Source: Hyphomicrobiales bacterium | GTDB lineage: Bacteria > Pseudomonadota > Alphaproteobacteria > Rhizobiales > Rhizobiaceae | Assembly: GCA_900471605.1 (NCBI GenBank) | Contig: UCEY01000050.1 | Location: 16,844-80,843 of the forward strand | Direction of reading: 5' to 3' | Length of the DNA stretch: 64,000 nucleotides | Shown here: positions 26,729 to 34,978 of the stretch, piece after piece | Layout: each line of letters starts with the position of its first letter | Position numbering within the stretch: the first letter of the stretch is position 1 | Position numbers and translations under genes: made by a program | Notes under the pieces: model-generated | What the model was told of the DNA's origin: nothing | The model's input: only the letters and a program-made list of their open reading frames with translations | Databases searched by the model: none

Positions 26729-28924
26729 TCAGTTGGTGCCCTTGAGATCGACCGCGAAGAACAGGGTCTCGCCGGAGCTGTCGTCCACGCCGTCGTTATC
26801 AGTGACGGCGAAGGCCTTGCCGGACTTGTCGAAGGTGAAGCCTTCGAGCTTGTCGGCGATGTAGCCGTTCGATGCGGTCTTCAGGTTGACCAGGAAATCA
26901 TGGGCTTCCTGCTTCTTGACTACCGGCAGCTCGCTGCCGATCTTGGCCGGCTTCAGGTCGGCGATCGCCACCCGATAAAGCTTCTTCAGCTTGGCTGCGT
27001 CGCCGATCAGGTTGTCACGCTCGATGATATAGACGTAGTCGCCGTGCGCGGTGATTTCCGACAGGCCGACCCAGCCGGCTTCGGTCTTGTCGAGCTGGTA
27101 GCGTACCGCGCCCCATTCCTTGGTCTTCGGCTTGTAGGAGACGAGCTTGACGGTGCCCTTCGGATCGTCCTTCCACTCGCGCTGCATCGCCATCCACAGC
27201 ACCATGTCGTCACCGGAACCGACCGTCGTCACGCCTTCGAAGCCGTAGCGGGTCTCGCCGGCGAGCAGGTCCGCAGGCAGGCCGATCTCGGCCTTGATCT
27301 CGCCCTTGGCGTTGACGTTGTAGAGGCCATGGCCGGTCAGCTTGGCGGGGTCGCCTTCGGAGGCGAGCCAGAAACCGCCCTTGCCGTCGAGCGCGATGCC
27401 TTCGATGTCGAGCTTTTGGGCCGGCTGGCCTTCGCGGGTGATGCGGACGACGCCGGTGATCTCGGCCGGTTTTTTGCTGGTGTCGATGGTGAAGATCGAC
27501 GGCTGCATGCTGTAGACCGAGTCGCTGACGGCATAGAGGATGCCGTCCTTCTGGGCATCGCCGACCAGACCGGAAAGCGCGCCCCAGCCGAGCACGTTGC
27601 CGTCGACATCCTTGGAGACGAGCTTCGGATAGTTCGCCACGCCCTCTTCCAGCGCATAGATCATCACATGCGAACGGGCGCCGCCGTCCTTGCCGAGGTC
27701 GAGTTCGTTGGCGGTCGCAAACAGGTTGCGGCCGGGAATGGCGACGGCGCCTTCCGGCGAAATGCCGGACGGCAGGATCTGCATGAGCTGCGGCTCGGCA
27801 CCGGTGTCCTTGTAGACGGCGACGACCGAGGCGCGTTCGGCGAGCAGGAAGAAGTACTTCTGACCGTTGAAGGTCGCGGCTTCCATGCCTTCGACCTCGA
27901 TGCCCTTCGAGCGCGCGCGCTTTTCCGGGAAGTGACCGAGGCGGGCAACCGCGCGCTCCAGCGAAGCGCCGGATTCGTAGAGGACCTTGCCGGTGCGGTC
28001 GAAAATGGTGAAGCCGCGCGAGCCGCCCTTCCAGTCGCCTTCGTTGGCGACGACCAGACGGTTGTTGTCGAGCCACTTGATGGCGTCCGGTTCGCGCGCC
28101 ACGCCCGAGGCCTTGCCGGTGAAGGACAGCTGGCCGTCGGTCTTGTTGTCGATGCCTTCGAGATCGGCCTTGCCGGCGGAGAAATGGCCGGTGACCTGGC
28201 CGGTCTTGCCGTCGACGATGACGATCTCGTTGTTTTCCTGCATGGTGAGCGCGATTTCGCCATTGTCGTTGATGGCGACGAATTCGGGCTCCGGATCTTC
28301 CGGCGCGATGCCGGCAAGGCCGGTCAGCGTCACGTGCCTGATCGAGGCGCAGTCGGCGATGCCGTCCTTGAGCGACACTATGACGAGGTCGCCGGCCGGC
28401 ATCTGCGGGAGGGCGCCGTCGTTGACGTCCTCGTCGCGCTCGTTCTCGATGGCGATCGCGGCAAAGGTCTTGTCCTTGGAGACGGCGATCGAGTCCGGCT
28501 GGCCGCCGAGATCGCAGGTCAGATCGACCTTCTTGGTGGCGATATCGACGACGGCGAGCATGCCGGTCGGCTTGGCCTTGCTTTCACCAGTGTTGACGGC
28601 GGCCAGAACCTTCTTGCCGACTGCGGCGACCGACGTCGGCTCGCCCTTGAAGGTGACGGCTCCAAGCGCCTTCGGGGCCTTGGGGTCGGTGATGTCGATG
28701 AAGCCGATCGCGCCGAGCGGGCTGTCGGAATAGATGAGCGTCATGCCGTCTTCGCTGGCGGTGACGATTTCGGCCGAGCTCGGGCTCAGCTTGTCCTTGT
28801 CGGCAGGAAGATTGCCGGCAACCGGGAAGGATGCGATGCGGTTGAAAACCTGCTCGGCACTTGCCGGAACGGCGACCGAGGCGAAAAGCGCCGCGGTCAG
28901 CGCGGCACGCAGTGAAAACGTCAT
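26729..28924 (-). CDS. Periplasmic esterase-like/phytase-like beta-propeller protein
   Basis: A 731-aa secreted protein. The signal peptide is clear: MTFSLRAALTAALFASVAVPASA with cleavage before EQ. Residues of about 30-350 form a repeat-rich beta-propeller of the LVIVDIATKKV / IVIVDGKTGQV kind, similar to choice-of-anchor or YVTN-type surface propellers. The C-terminal half (about 400-731) fits the phytase-like esterase domain, with GIALDGKGGFWLASEGDP, YGFEGVTTVGSG, and LEGFTFDKSGKAFAVTDND near the end. Such proteins are suspected phosphoesterases, but catalytic residues are not established. It starts with GGAGGGGCC upstream, is monocistronic, and has a strong terminator. Confidence 0.8.
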   Translation of the reverse strand: MTFSLRAALTAALFASVAVPASAEQVFNRIASFPVAGNLPADKDKLSPSSAEIVTASEDGMTLIYSDSPLGAIGFIDITDPKAPKALGAVTFKGEPTSVAAVGKKVLAAVNTGESKAKPTGMLAVVDIATKKVDLTCDLGGQPDSIAVSKDKTFAAIAIENERDEDVNDGALPQMPAGDLVIVSLKDGIADCASIRHVTLTGLAGIAPEDPEPEFVAINDNGEIALTMQENNEIVIVDGKTGQVTGHFSAGKADLEGIDNKTDGQLSFTGKASGVAREPDAIKWLDNNRLVVANEGDWKGGSRGFTIFDRTGKVLYESGASLERAVARLGHFPEKRARSKGIEVEGMEAATFNGQKYFFLLAERASVVAVYKDTGAEPQLMQILPSGISPEGAVAIPGRNLFATANELDLGKDGGARSHVMIYALEEGVANYPKLVSKDVDGNVLGWGALSGLVGDAQKDGILYAVSDSVYSMQPSIFTIDTSKKPAEITGVVRITREGQPAQKLDIEGIALDGKGGFWLASEGDPAKLTGHGLYNVNAKGEIKAEIGLPADLLAGETRYGFEGVTTVGSGDDMVLWMAMQREWKDDPKGTVKLVSYKPKTKEWGAVRYQLDKTEAGWVGLSEITAHGDYVYIIERDNLIGDAAKLKKLYRVAIADLKPAKIGSELPVVKKQEAHDFLVNLKTASNGYIADKLEGFTFDKSGKAFAVTDNDGVDDSSGETLFFAVDLKGTN

Positions 28925-29040
28925 GGGAGGCCCCTCCTGTCCATAAAACTACAGGTGGCTTTTGGGCCATGGCCGTGACAGACGGATGACAGTTTTCGCA
29001 TCCAGGGTTGCGGCCGCAGGATAATGGCGGTCCAAAGAGA

Positions 29041-29066
29041 AAGGCCCAGGTCGAAACCCGGGCCTT
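29041..29066 (-). terminator. Terminator of hupB
   Basis: Inverted repeat AAGGCCCAGGT / ACCCGGGCCTT with a short loop, 44 nt beyond the hupB stop. On the minus strand it is followed by TCTCTTT. Confidence 0.65.
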
Positions 29067-29109
29067 CCATAAAAACGAGACTGTAACAGGGTGCCCCGAG
29101 GGCAGCGTG

Positions 29110-29385
29110 TTAGCTGTTGACTGCGTCCTTCAGGCCCTTGCCGGCCGAGAACTTCGGCACGTTGCGTGCCGGGATGTCGACTTCGGCGCCGGTCGAAGGA
29201 TTACGACCCTTGGACGCCTCGCGACGGGAAACGGAGAAGCTGCCGAAACCGGCGAGACGGATATCGCCGCCCTTCTTCAGTTCAGCCTGTACGGTCTCAA
29301 AAACGGCGTCTACAGCGGATGCGGCATCAGCCTTGGAGAGGCCGGCCTTCTCGGCCACTGCGGATACCAACTCATTCTTATTCAT
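29110..29385 (-). CDS. hupB: HU-type DNA-binding protein
   Basis: Nucleoid-associated DNA-bending protein of 91 aa, the usual HU length. The N-terminal MNKNELVSAVAEKAGLSK helix pair and the DNA-arm region GFGSFSVSRREASKGRNP, with the conserved RNPSTG, are intact. It lies downstream of lon on the same strand but is separated from it by a strong terminator and has its own promoter. The clpP-clpX-lon-hupB order is widely conserved in proteobacteria. Confidence 0.96.
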   Translation of the reverse strand: MNKNELVSAVAEKAGLSKADAASAVDAVFETVQAELKKGGDIRLAGFGSFSVSRREASKGRNPSTGAEVDIPARNVPKFSAGKGLKDAVNS

Positions 29386-29435
29386 GTTTCCACCCCTTTC
29401 AAACGGTTTTGGAACGACTCATGTAATCGGGGCAG

Positions 29436-29463
29436 ACAATAGTCAGGTGCCCGCCCGTGGCAA
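29436..29463 (-). promoter_or_regulatory. Candidate sigma-70 promoter of hupB
   Basis: On the minus strand, -35 TTGCCA (29458-29463) and -10 TATTGT (29436-29441) are separated by 16 nt, about 50 nt upstream of the hupB ATG. The match is moderate. Confidence 0.4.
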
Positions 29464-29515
29464 CCCAAAAGCTCCGCAATCGCCTGAAAAACAAGGGGTA
29501 AGCATTAGTTTTCAC

Positions 29516-29545
29516 AAAAAAAGCCGGCGTTGTGCCGGCTTTTTT
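29516..29545 (-). terminator. Strong Rho-independent terminator of lon
   Basis: Stem GCCGGC / GCCGGC with loop GTTGT. It is flanked by a run of A on the left and T on the right, so on either strand the hairpin is followed by six or seven U. It sits about 40 nt after the lon stop, between lon and hupB. Confidence 0.92.
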
Positions 29546-29585
29546 CATTGCTGGTGCCAATTTGGCATAACCAAAAGGCTATCGA

Positions 29586-32006
29586 TCAGTGCGCGACGGG
29601 CGCACCTGCGTCGTCAACGCCATCGACCGTGGTGATCAGCGGCGTTTCCACCGTGCCGTCCCATTCGATCGCTTCCGGCTGGCGCACGAGTGCGTGACGG
29701 ATCACCTCGCCCATGCGGGAGACCGGAATGATCTCCATGTTGTTCTTCACGTTGTCCGGAATCTCGGCCAGATCCTTGGCGTTTTCTTCCGGGATCAGAA
29801 CGGTCTTGATGTTGCCGCGCAGGGCAGCAAGCAGCTTTTCCTTGAGGCCGCCGATCGGCAGCACGCGGCCGCGAAGGGTGACTTCACCCGTCATCGCCAC
29901 GTCCTTGCGGACCGGGATGCCGGTCATGATCGAGACGATCGCGGTGGCCATGCCGACGCCGGCCGACGGACCGTCCTTCGGGGTCGCCCCTTCCGGAACG
30001 TGGACGTGGATGTCCGACTTGTCGAAGCGCGGCGGCTCGATCCCGAAGTCCACCGCACGCGAGCGGACATAGGATGCCGCCGCCGAGATGGATTCCTTCA
30101 TCACGTCCTTCAGGTTGCCGGTCACGGTCATGCGACCCTTGCCCGGCATCATCACGCCTTCGATCGTCAGCAGCTCGCCGCCGACTTCCGTCCAGGCGAG
30201 ACCGGTGACCACGCCGACCTGATCCTCGCCCTCGGCTTCGCCGTGGCGGAAGCGCGGGACGCCGAGATAGTCGGATATGTTGGCAGCGGTGATCGCAACC
30301 GACTTGGTCTTGCCCTTGATGATCTCGGTGACCGCCTTGCGGGCAAGCTTCATCAGTTCACGCTCGTAGCTGCGGACGCCGGCTTCGCGGGTGTACTGCT
30401 GGCTGATCGCCATCAGGGCATCGTCGGTGACCGAGAACTCGTTCGGCTGCAACGCATGTTCCTTGATCGCCTTCGGCAGAAGGTGACGCTTGGCGATCTC
30501 GCGCTTCTCATCCTCGGTGTAACCGGCGATGCGGATGATTTCCATGCGGTCCATCAGCGGTGCCGGGATGTTCAGCGTGTTCGCCGTGGTGATGAACATC
30601 ACGTCGGACAGGTCGTATTCGACTTCCAGGTAGTGGTCCATGAAGGTCGAGTTCTGCGCCGGATCGAGCACTTCGAGCAGGGCCGAAGACGGATCGCCGC
30701 GGAAATCCATGCCCATCTTGTCGATTTCGTCGAGCAGGAAGAGCGGGTTGGACTTCTTGGCCTTCTTCATCGACTGGATCACCTTGCCGGGCATCGAGCC
30801 GATATAGGTGCGGCGGTGACCGCGGATCTCGGCCTCGTCGCGGACGCCGCCGAGCGCCATGCGCACGTATTCGCGGCCGGTCGCCTTGGCGATCGACTGG
30901 GCGAGCGAGGTCTTGCCGACACCCGGAGGGCCGACGAGGCACAGGATCGGGCCCTTGATCTTGGTGGCGCGGGCCTGCACGGCGAGATATTCGACGATGC
31001 GTTCCTTGACCTTGTCGAGGCCGAAGTGATCCGCTTCGAGGATCTTCTCGGCATTGTTGAGGTCGGCCTTGATCTTCGACTTCTTGCCCCACGGAATGCC
31101 GAGCAGCCAGTCGAGATAGTTGCGCACGACGGTCGCTTCCGCCGACATCGGGCTCATCTGCTTGAGCTTCTTCAGCTCGGCATCGGCCTTTTCGCGGGCT
31201 TCCTTGGAGAGCTTGGTCTTGGAGATGCGCTCTTCCAGTTCGGCCATCTCGTCACGGCCTTCCTCGCCGTCGCCGAGCTCCTTCTGGATCGCCTTCATCT
31301 GTTCGTTGAGGTAGTACTCGCGCTGGGTCTTTTCCATCTGGCGCTTGACGCGCGAGCGGATGCGCTTCTCGACCTGCAGAACCGAGATTTCGCCTTCCAT
31401 GAAGCCGAGCGCCTTTTCGAGGCGCAGCTTGACGGAAACCGTTTCCAGCATTTCCTGCTTTTCGGTGATCTTGATCGACAGGTGCGACGCGACCGTATCG
31501 GCCAGCTTCGAATAGTCTTCGATCTGGCTTGCGGCGCCGACCACTTCCGGCGAGATCTTCTTGTTGAGCTTCACGTAGTTCTCGAATTCGGAAACCACGG
31601 AGCGCGACAGGGCCTCGACTTCGACCGCGTCCTCGTCCGGTTCGGCCAGAACGCTGGCCGTCGCTTCGTAGAACTCTTCACGGTCGGTATAGCCGTTGAT
31701 CTTGGCGCGCGAGCGGCCTTCCACCAGAACCTTGACGGTGCCGTCGGGCAGCTTCAGGAGCTGCAGCACGTTGGCGACGGTGCCGACCTTGTAGATCGCA
31801 GAGGGTTCGGGATCGTCGTCGCCGGCATTGATCTGGGTGACCAGCATGATCTGCTTGTCGGAACCCATCACTTCTTCAAGCGCGCGAATAGACTTCTCCC
31901 GTCCGACGAACAAAGGCACGATCATATGCGGAAAGACCACAATGTCGCGCAGCGGCAGCACCGGATAGGTCTCGCTACCAGGCGTCGCAGACGTTGAATT
32001 CGTCAT
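29586..32006 (-). CDS. lon: ATP-dependent protease Lon
   Basis: Cytosolic AAA+ serine protease of 806 aa that degrades misfolded and regulatory proteins. The N-terminal substrate domain starts YPVLPLRDIVVFPHMIVPLF. Walker A GPPGVGKTS is near 358-366 and FLLDEIDKMG is the Walker B. The proteolytic domain has the Ser of PKDGPSAGVGMA near 680 and the Lys of GGLKEKLLAALR near 723. I chose ATG 32006 (MTNSTSATPG), preceded by GGAAAGGAA; an upstream in-frame extension has no family support. A candidate heat-shock promoter lies 70-100 nt upstream and a strong terminator follows. Confidence 0.98.
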   Translation of the reverse strand: MTNSTSATPGSETYPVLPLRDIVVFPHMIVPLFVGREKSIRALEEVMGSDKQIMLVTQINAGDDDPEPSAIYKVGTVANVLQLLKLPDGTVKVLVEGRSRAKINGYTDREEFYEATASVLAEPDEDAVEVEALSRSVVSEFENYVKLNKKISPEVVGAASQIEDYSKLADTVASHLSIKITEKQEMLETVSVKLRLEKALGFMEGEISVLQVEKRIRSRVKRQMEKTQREYYLNEQMKAIQKELGDGEEGRDEMAELEERISKTKLSKEAREKADAELKKLKQMSPMSAEATVVRNYLDWLLGIPWGKKSKIKADLNNAEKILEADHFGLDKVKERIVEYLAVQARATKIKGPILCLVGPPGVGKTSLAQSIAKATGREYVRMALGGVRDEAEIRGHRRTYIGSMPGKVIQSMKKAKKSNPLFLLDEIDKMGMDFRGDPSSALLEVLDPAQNSTFMDHYLEVEYDLSDVMFITTANTLNIPAPLMDRMEIIRIAGYTEDEKREIAKRHLLPKAIKEHALQPNEFSVTDDALMAISQQYTREAGVRSYERELMKLARKAVTEIIKGKTKSVAITAANISDYLGVPRFRHGEAEGEDQVGVVTGLAWTEVGGELLTIEGVMMPGKGRMTVTGNLKDVMKESISAAASYVRSRAVDFGIEPPRFDKSDIHVHVPEGATPKDGPSAGVGMATAIVSIMTGIPVRKDVAMTGEVTLRGRVLPIGGLKEKLLAALRGNIKTVLIPEENAKDLAEIPDNVKNNMEIIPVSRMGEVIRHALVRQPEAIEWDGTVETPLITTVDGVDDAGAPVAH

Positions 32007-32078
32007 TTCATTTCCTTTCCATCGTCCCGTTTCCGGGATACGTCCCGGGCAAATCACCCGGGCACTTCACTCTCGCCC

Positions 32079-32108
32079 AAAGTGGAGTTTTTGAAATTTG
32101 ATTTCAAG
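32079..32108 (-). promoter_or_regulatory. Candidate heat-shock (RpoH-type) promoter of lon
   Basis: On the minus strand, CTTGAAA (32102-32108) is followed after 16 nt by CCACTTT (32079-32085), close to the sigma-32 pattern CTTGAAA / CCCATNT. lon is a classical heat-shock gene. The -10 is imperfect, so this is tentative. Confidence 0.4.
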
Positions 32109-32360
32109 CCTTGCAAGGCCGCCGTCGCCTGGGATTGTGACAGGGGTATTACAAAGCGAGCGTACACAACGCCACGCGGAACGCCAAAGAACACGGGACG
32201 CGATCACCGATATTGCCAACCTGCAATCACAGCTGGCGAAGCACCGAAGTATTGATGATCTTACCGCACCGTCTCTAATGCAAGGCGAATATGATGTAAT
32301 TCTTCGCGAGGCAAAAATGGGGGAAAAAACAAAAAAAGCAACCCGGTCCGCCAACATAAA

Positions 32361-32383
32361 AAGAGGCCCGTAAAGGGCCTCTT
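32361..32383 (-). terminator. Terminator of clpX
   Basis: Perfect 9-bp stem AAGAGGCCC / GGGCCTCTT with loop GTAAA. On the minus strand it is followed by TTTAT. It lies 26 nt past the clpX stop. Confidence 0.85.
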
Positions 32384-32408
32384 CAGGGTACTGGACGGGA
32401 CGGCCGGA

Positions 32409-33686
32409 TCAGGCCGAAACGTTAGCCTTTTCATCCTGCCGGTCGGCATAGATGTAGAGCGGCCGGGCGTTTCCGAGCACGACGTCGTCCGAGATGACCA
32501 CCTCGCGCACGCCTTCGAGCGTCGGCAGTTCGAACATGGTATCGAGCAGGATCTTTTCCATGATCGAGCGCAGGCCGCGGGCGCCGGTCTTGCGGGTGAT
32601 GGCCCGCTTGGCGATCTCGCGCAACGCATCCTCGTGGAAGGTCAGATCGACGTCCTCCATCTCGAACAGGCGCTGGTACTGCTTGATCAGGGCGTTCTTC
32701 GGCTCCGACAGGATCTGGATCAGCGCGTCCTCGTCGAGATCCTCGAGCGTCGCCAGAACCGGCAGACGGCCGATGAATTCCGGGATGAGGCCGAACTTGA
32801 CCAGGTCTTCCGGCTCCAGTTCGCGCAGCACTTCGCCGACGCGGCGATCGTCCTGGGCCTTGACGGTCGCGCCGAAGCCGATCGAGGTCTTCTCGCCGCG
32901 GGCCGAGATGATCTTGTCGAGGCCTGCGAACGCGCCGCCGCAGATGAACAGGATGTTGGTCGTGTCGACCTGCAGGAATTCCTGCTGCGGATGCTTGCGG
33001 CCGCCCTGCGGCGGGACCGAGGCAACCGTGCCTTCCATGATCTTCAGAAGCGCCTGCTGCACGCCTTCGCCCGATACGTCGCGGGTGATCGACGGGTTGT
33101 CGGACTTGCGTGAGATCTTGTCGACTTCGTCGATATAGACGATGCCGCGCTGGGCGCGCTCGACGTTGTAGTCCGCAGCCTGCAGGAGCTTGAGGATGAT
33201 GTTTTCGACGTCTTCGCCAACATAGCCGGCTTCGGTCAGCGTCGTGGCATCGGCCATGGTGAAGGGAACGTCGATGATGCGGGCGAGCGTCTGGGCAAGG
33301 TAGGTCTTGCCGCAACCGGTCGGTCCGACGAGCATGATGTTCGACTTCGCAAGCTCGACGTCACCGCCCTTGGAGGCGTGCGCCAGGCGCTTGTAGTGGT
33401 TATGCACCGCGACCGACAGGATGCGCTTGGCCTGCTTCTGGCCGATGACGTATTCGTCGAGGACCTTGATGATGTCCTGGGGCGTCGGAACGCCGTCGCG
33501 GGACTTGACCATCGAGGTCTTGTTCTCTTCGCGGATGATGTCCATGCACAGTTCGACGCATTCATCGCAGATGAATACGGTCGGCCCGGCAATCAGTTTC
33601 CGGACCTCGTGCTGGCTCTTTCCGCAGAAAGAGCAATACAGGGTATTCTTGGAGTCGCCGCCGTTGCTGCCGCTGACCTTGCTCAT
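32409..33686 (-). CDS. clpX: ATP-dependent Clp protease ATP-binding subunit ClpX
   Basis: AAA+ unfoldase of 425 aa that feeds substrates to ClpP. The N-terminal zinc-binding domain has Cys18, Cys21, Cys40 and Cys43 (YCSFCGKS and ICDECVELC). Walker A GPTGCGKTYLAQ is near 119-130 and Walker B IVYIDEVDKI near 184. IGF-type loop residues that dock on ClpP are in the IGFGATVKA region. ATG 33686 (MSKVSGSNGG) has GGAAGG upstream and matches family length. An in-frame extension to 33836 has no family support. It follows clpP on the same strand after a hairpin-bearing gap. Confidence 0.98.
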   Translation of the reverse strand: MSKVSGSNGGDSKNTLYCSFCGKSQHEVRKLIAGPTVFICDECVELCMDIIREENKTSMVKSRDGVPTPQDIIKVLDEYVIGQKQAKRILSVAVHNHYKRLAHASKGGDVELAKSNIMLVGPTGCGKTYLAQTLARIIDVPFTMADATTLTEAGYVGEDVENIILKLLQAADYNVERAQRGIVYIDEVDKISRKSDNPSITRDVSGEGVQQALLKIMEGTVASVPPQGGRKHPQQEFLQVDTTNILFICGGAFAGLDKIISARGEKTSIGFGATVKAQDDRRVGEVLRELEPEDLVKFGLIPEFIGRLPVLATLEDLDEDALIQILSEPKNALIKQYQRLFEMEDVDLTFHEDALREIAKRAITRKTGARGLRSIMEKILLDTMFELPTLEGVREVVISDDVVLGNARPLYIYADRQDEKANVSA

Positions 33687-33907
33687 ATCACTTTCCTTCC
33701 AGCACTCCGCACTCTCGTCAAAACGGGCGCGGTCCACTCTACCGCTTGCCGGCGCGCGCCCGACGGGCCTTGCGCGCCTGCCTTGCCTTAAGGGTACTCT
33801 ACCGATCCTGCCCACACCATGCCGGATCAGCGGCAACGAAACCCTTAAGAAACGAACGCCATGTCATAAAAGTTCAACACAGCATTAATAAGTACTAATA
33901 GCGGTTT

Positions 33908-33956
33908 CCGTGCGACTTGAAACCCCTTTTTGCTCACAACGGGGTGAGACGCACGG
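33908..33956 (-). terminator. Imperfect hairpin after clpP, possible terminator or attenuator
   Basis: Outer arms CCGTGCG (33908-33914) and CGCACGG (33950-33956) enclose inner arms ACCCC / GGGGT with an A-rich loop. It begins 15 nt past the clpP stop on the minus strand. No U-tract follows, so it could be an attenuator letting some transcripts reach clpX. Confidence 0.45.
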
Positions 33957-33971
33957 ATCACGCCATCAAAC

Positions 33972-34604
33972 TCAGTCGCCGGACACGCCTTCGATTTCCT
34001 GACGCGATGTCAGGATCTTGTCGATGACGCCCCAATCCTGGGCTTCGTCGGCCGTCATGAAGTGGTCGCGGTCGAGGGTCTTTTCGACTTCCTCGTAGGT
34101 GCGGCCGGTGTGCTTCACGTAGACCTCGTTCAAACGCCTTTTCATCTTCAATATGTCACGAGCGTGACGCTCGATGTCGGATGCCTGGCCCTGGAAGCCG
34201 CCGGAAGGCTGATGCACCATGATGCGCGAGTTCGGGGTGGCAAAACGCATCCCCTTCTCGCCGGCGCACAGAAGCAGCGAACCCATGGAGGCAGCCTGAC
34301 CGATGCAGAGCGTCGAAACCGCCGGCTTGATGAACTGCATCGTATCGTAGATCGCCATGCCGGCCGTCACGACGCCGCCGGGCGAATTGATGTAGAGCGC
34401 GATTTCCTTCTTCGGGTTTTCCGCCTCGAGGAAGAGAAGCTGGGCGCAGATCAGCGACGCCATGTAGTCTTCGACGGGGCCTGTCAGGAAGATGATGCGC
34501 TCTTTCAGAAGACGCGAATAGATGTCGTAGGAACGCTCACCGCGGTTGGTCTGTTCGACGACCATGGGCACCAAGGCCATTGCGGTATCAACTGGATTTC
34601 TCAT
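33972..34604 (-). CDS. clpP: ATP-dependent Clp protease proteolytic subunit ClpP
   Basis: Serine protease subunit of 210 aa that forms the double-ring ClpP chamber. Catalytic Ser106 is in GQAASMGSLLL, His131 in IMVHQPSGGFQGQ, and Asp in LDRDHFM near 180. Start at ATG 34604. It precedes clpX on the same strand with a gap of about 285 nt, so the two genes may have separate promoters. A CTTGAAG / TTGACA promoter region lies upstream. Confidence 0.98.
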   Translation of the reverse strand: MRNPVDTAMALVPMVVEQTNRGERSYDIYSRLLKERIIFLTGPVEDYMASLICAQLLFLEAENPKKEIALYINSPGGVVTAGMAIYDTMQFIKPAVSTLCIGQAASMGSLLLCAGEKGMRFATPNSRIMVHQPSGGFQGQASDIERHARDILKMKRRLNEVYVKHTGRTYEEVEKTLDRDHFMTADEAQDWGVIDKILTSRQEIEGVSGD

Positions 34605-34978
34605 GTCCGTCCTTTATCAAGCTTCTCTTGATCCCTGGCCGAAGGCATAAAGGCGCTCCGGAATCAAATGGAATGGTCATCCCTACATAGAGTGTCAACG
34701 CCCGGTACTTCAAGACGGAGCATCCGATATCCTTAACTGCCCGGGGATGCGCGAGGCTGACCGCTATTACGATTCTTGCCCGGTCACAGCGGGGCGGACG
34801 CCCCATTTCGTTTGATGGCACAGGTTTTTGCGCGATCAGGGTAAAGCAGGGATGAACATCGTCCCGAAATTCCCCCTTGCCCCGGTGCAAACGCAGGATT
34901 TTCTGCCATCCGTGCAACGTCGTCTTAAAGACTGCATGTGAATATGTGCCCGCTCGACATCGAGTATGGGAGTTTCGG
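34605..34978. other. Divergent intergenic region between clpP and the GGDEF gene
   Basis: A 374-nt gap. The clpP-proximal part holds the promoter described separately. The remainder, including an in-frame ATG at 34877 belonging to the diguanylate cyclase frame, shows no family-like coding sequence. No repeat or structured RNA was recognised. Confidence 0.45.
34685..34714 (-). promoter_or_regulatory. Candidate overlapping heat-shock and housekeeping promoter of clpP
   Basis: On the minus strand, CTTGAAG (34708-34714) is followed after 17 nt by CTATGT (34685-34690). A TTGACA (34693-34698) lies between them, with a weak ATTCCA about 18 nt downstream. This could serve RpoH and RpoD. No start-site data exist here. 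Confidence 0.35.

Larger units (their letters stand above)
32007..32408. other. Intergenic region between clpX and lon
   Basis: This gap holds the clpX terminator, the lon leader and a candidate lon promoter. An open frame at 32098-32373 on the plus strand runs antisense to the leader and lacks a ribosome-binding site and coding character. I see nothing else. Confidence 0.5.

Noticed and set aside
32098..32373. 91-codon frame antisense to the lon leader
   Set aside because: No ribosome-binding site, covers the clpX terminator and lon promoter, and has no family likeness.
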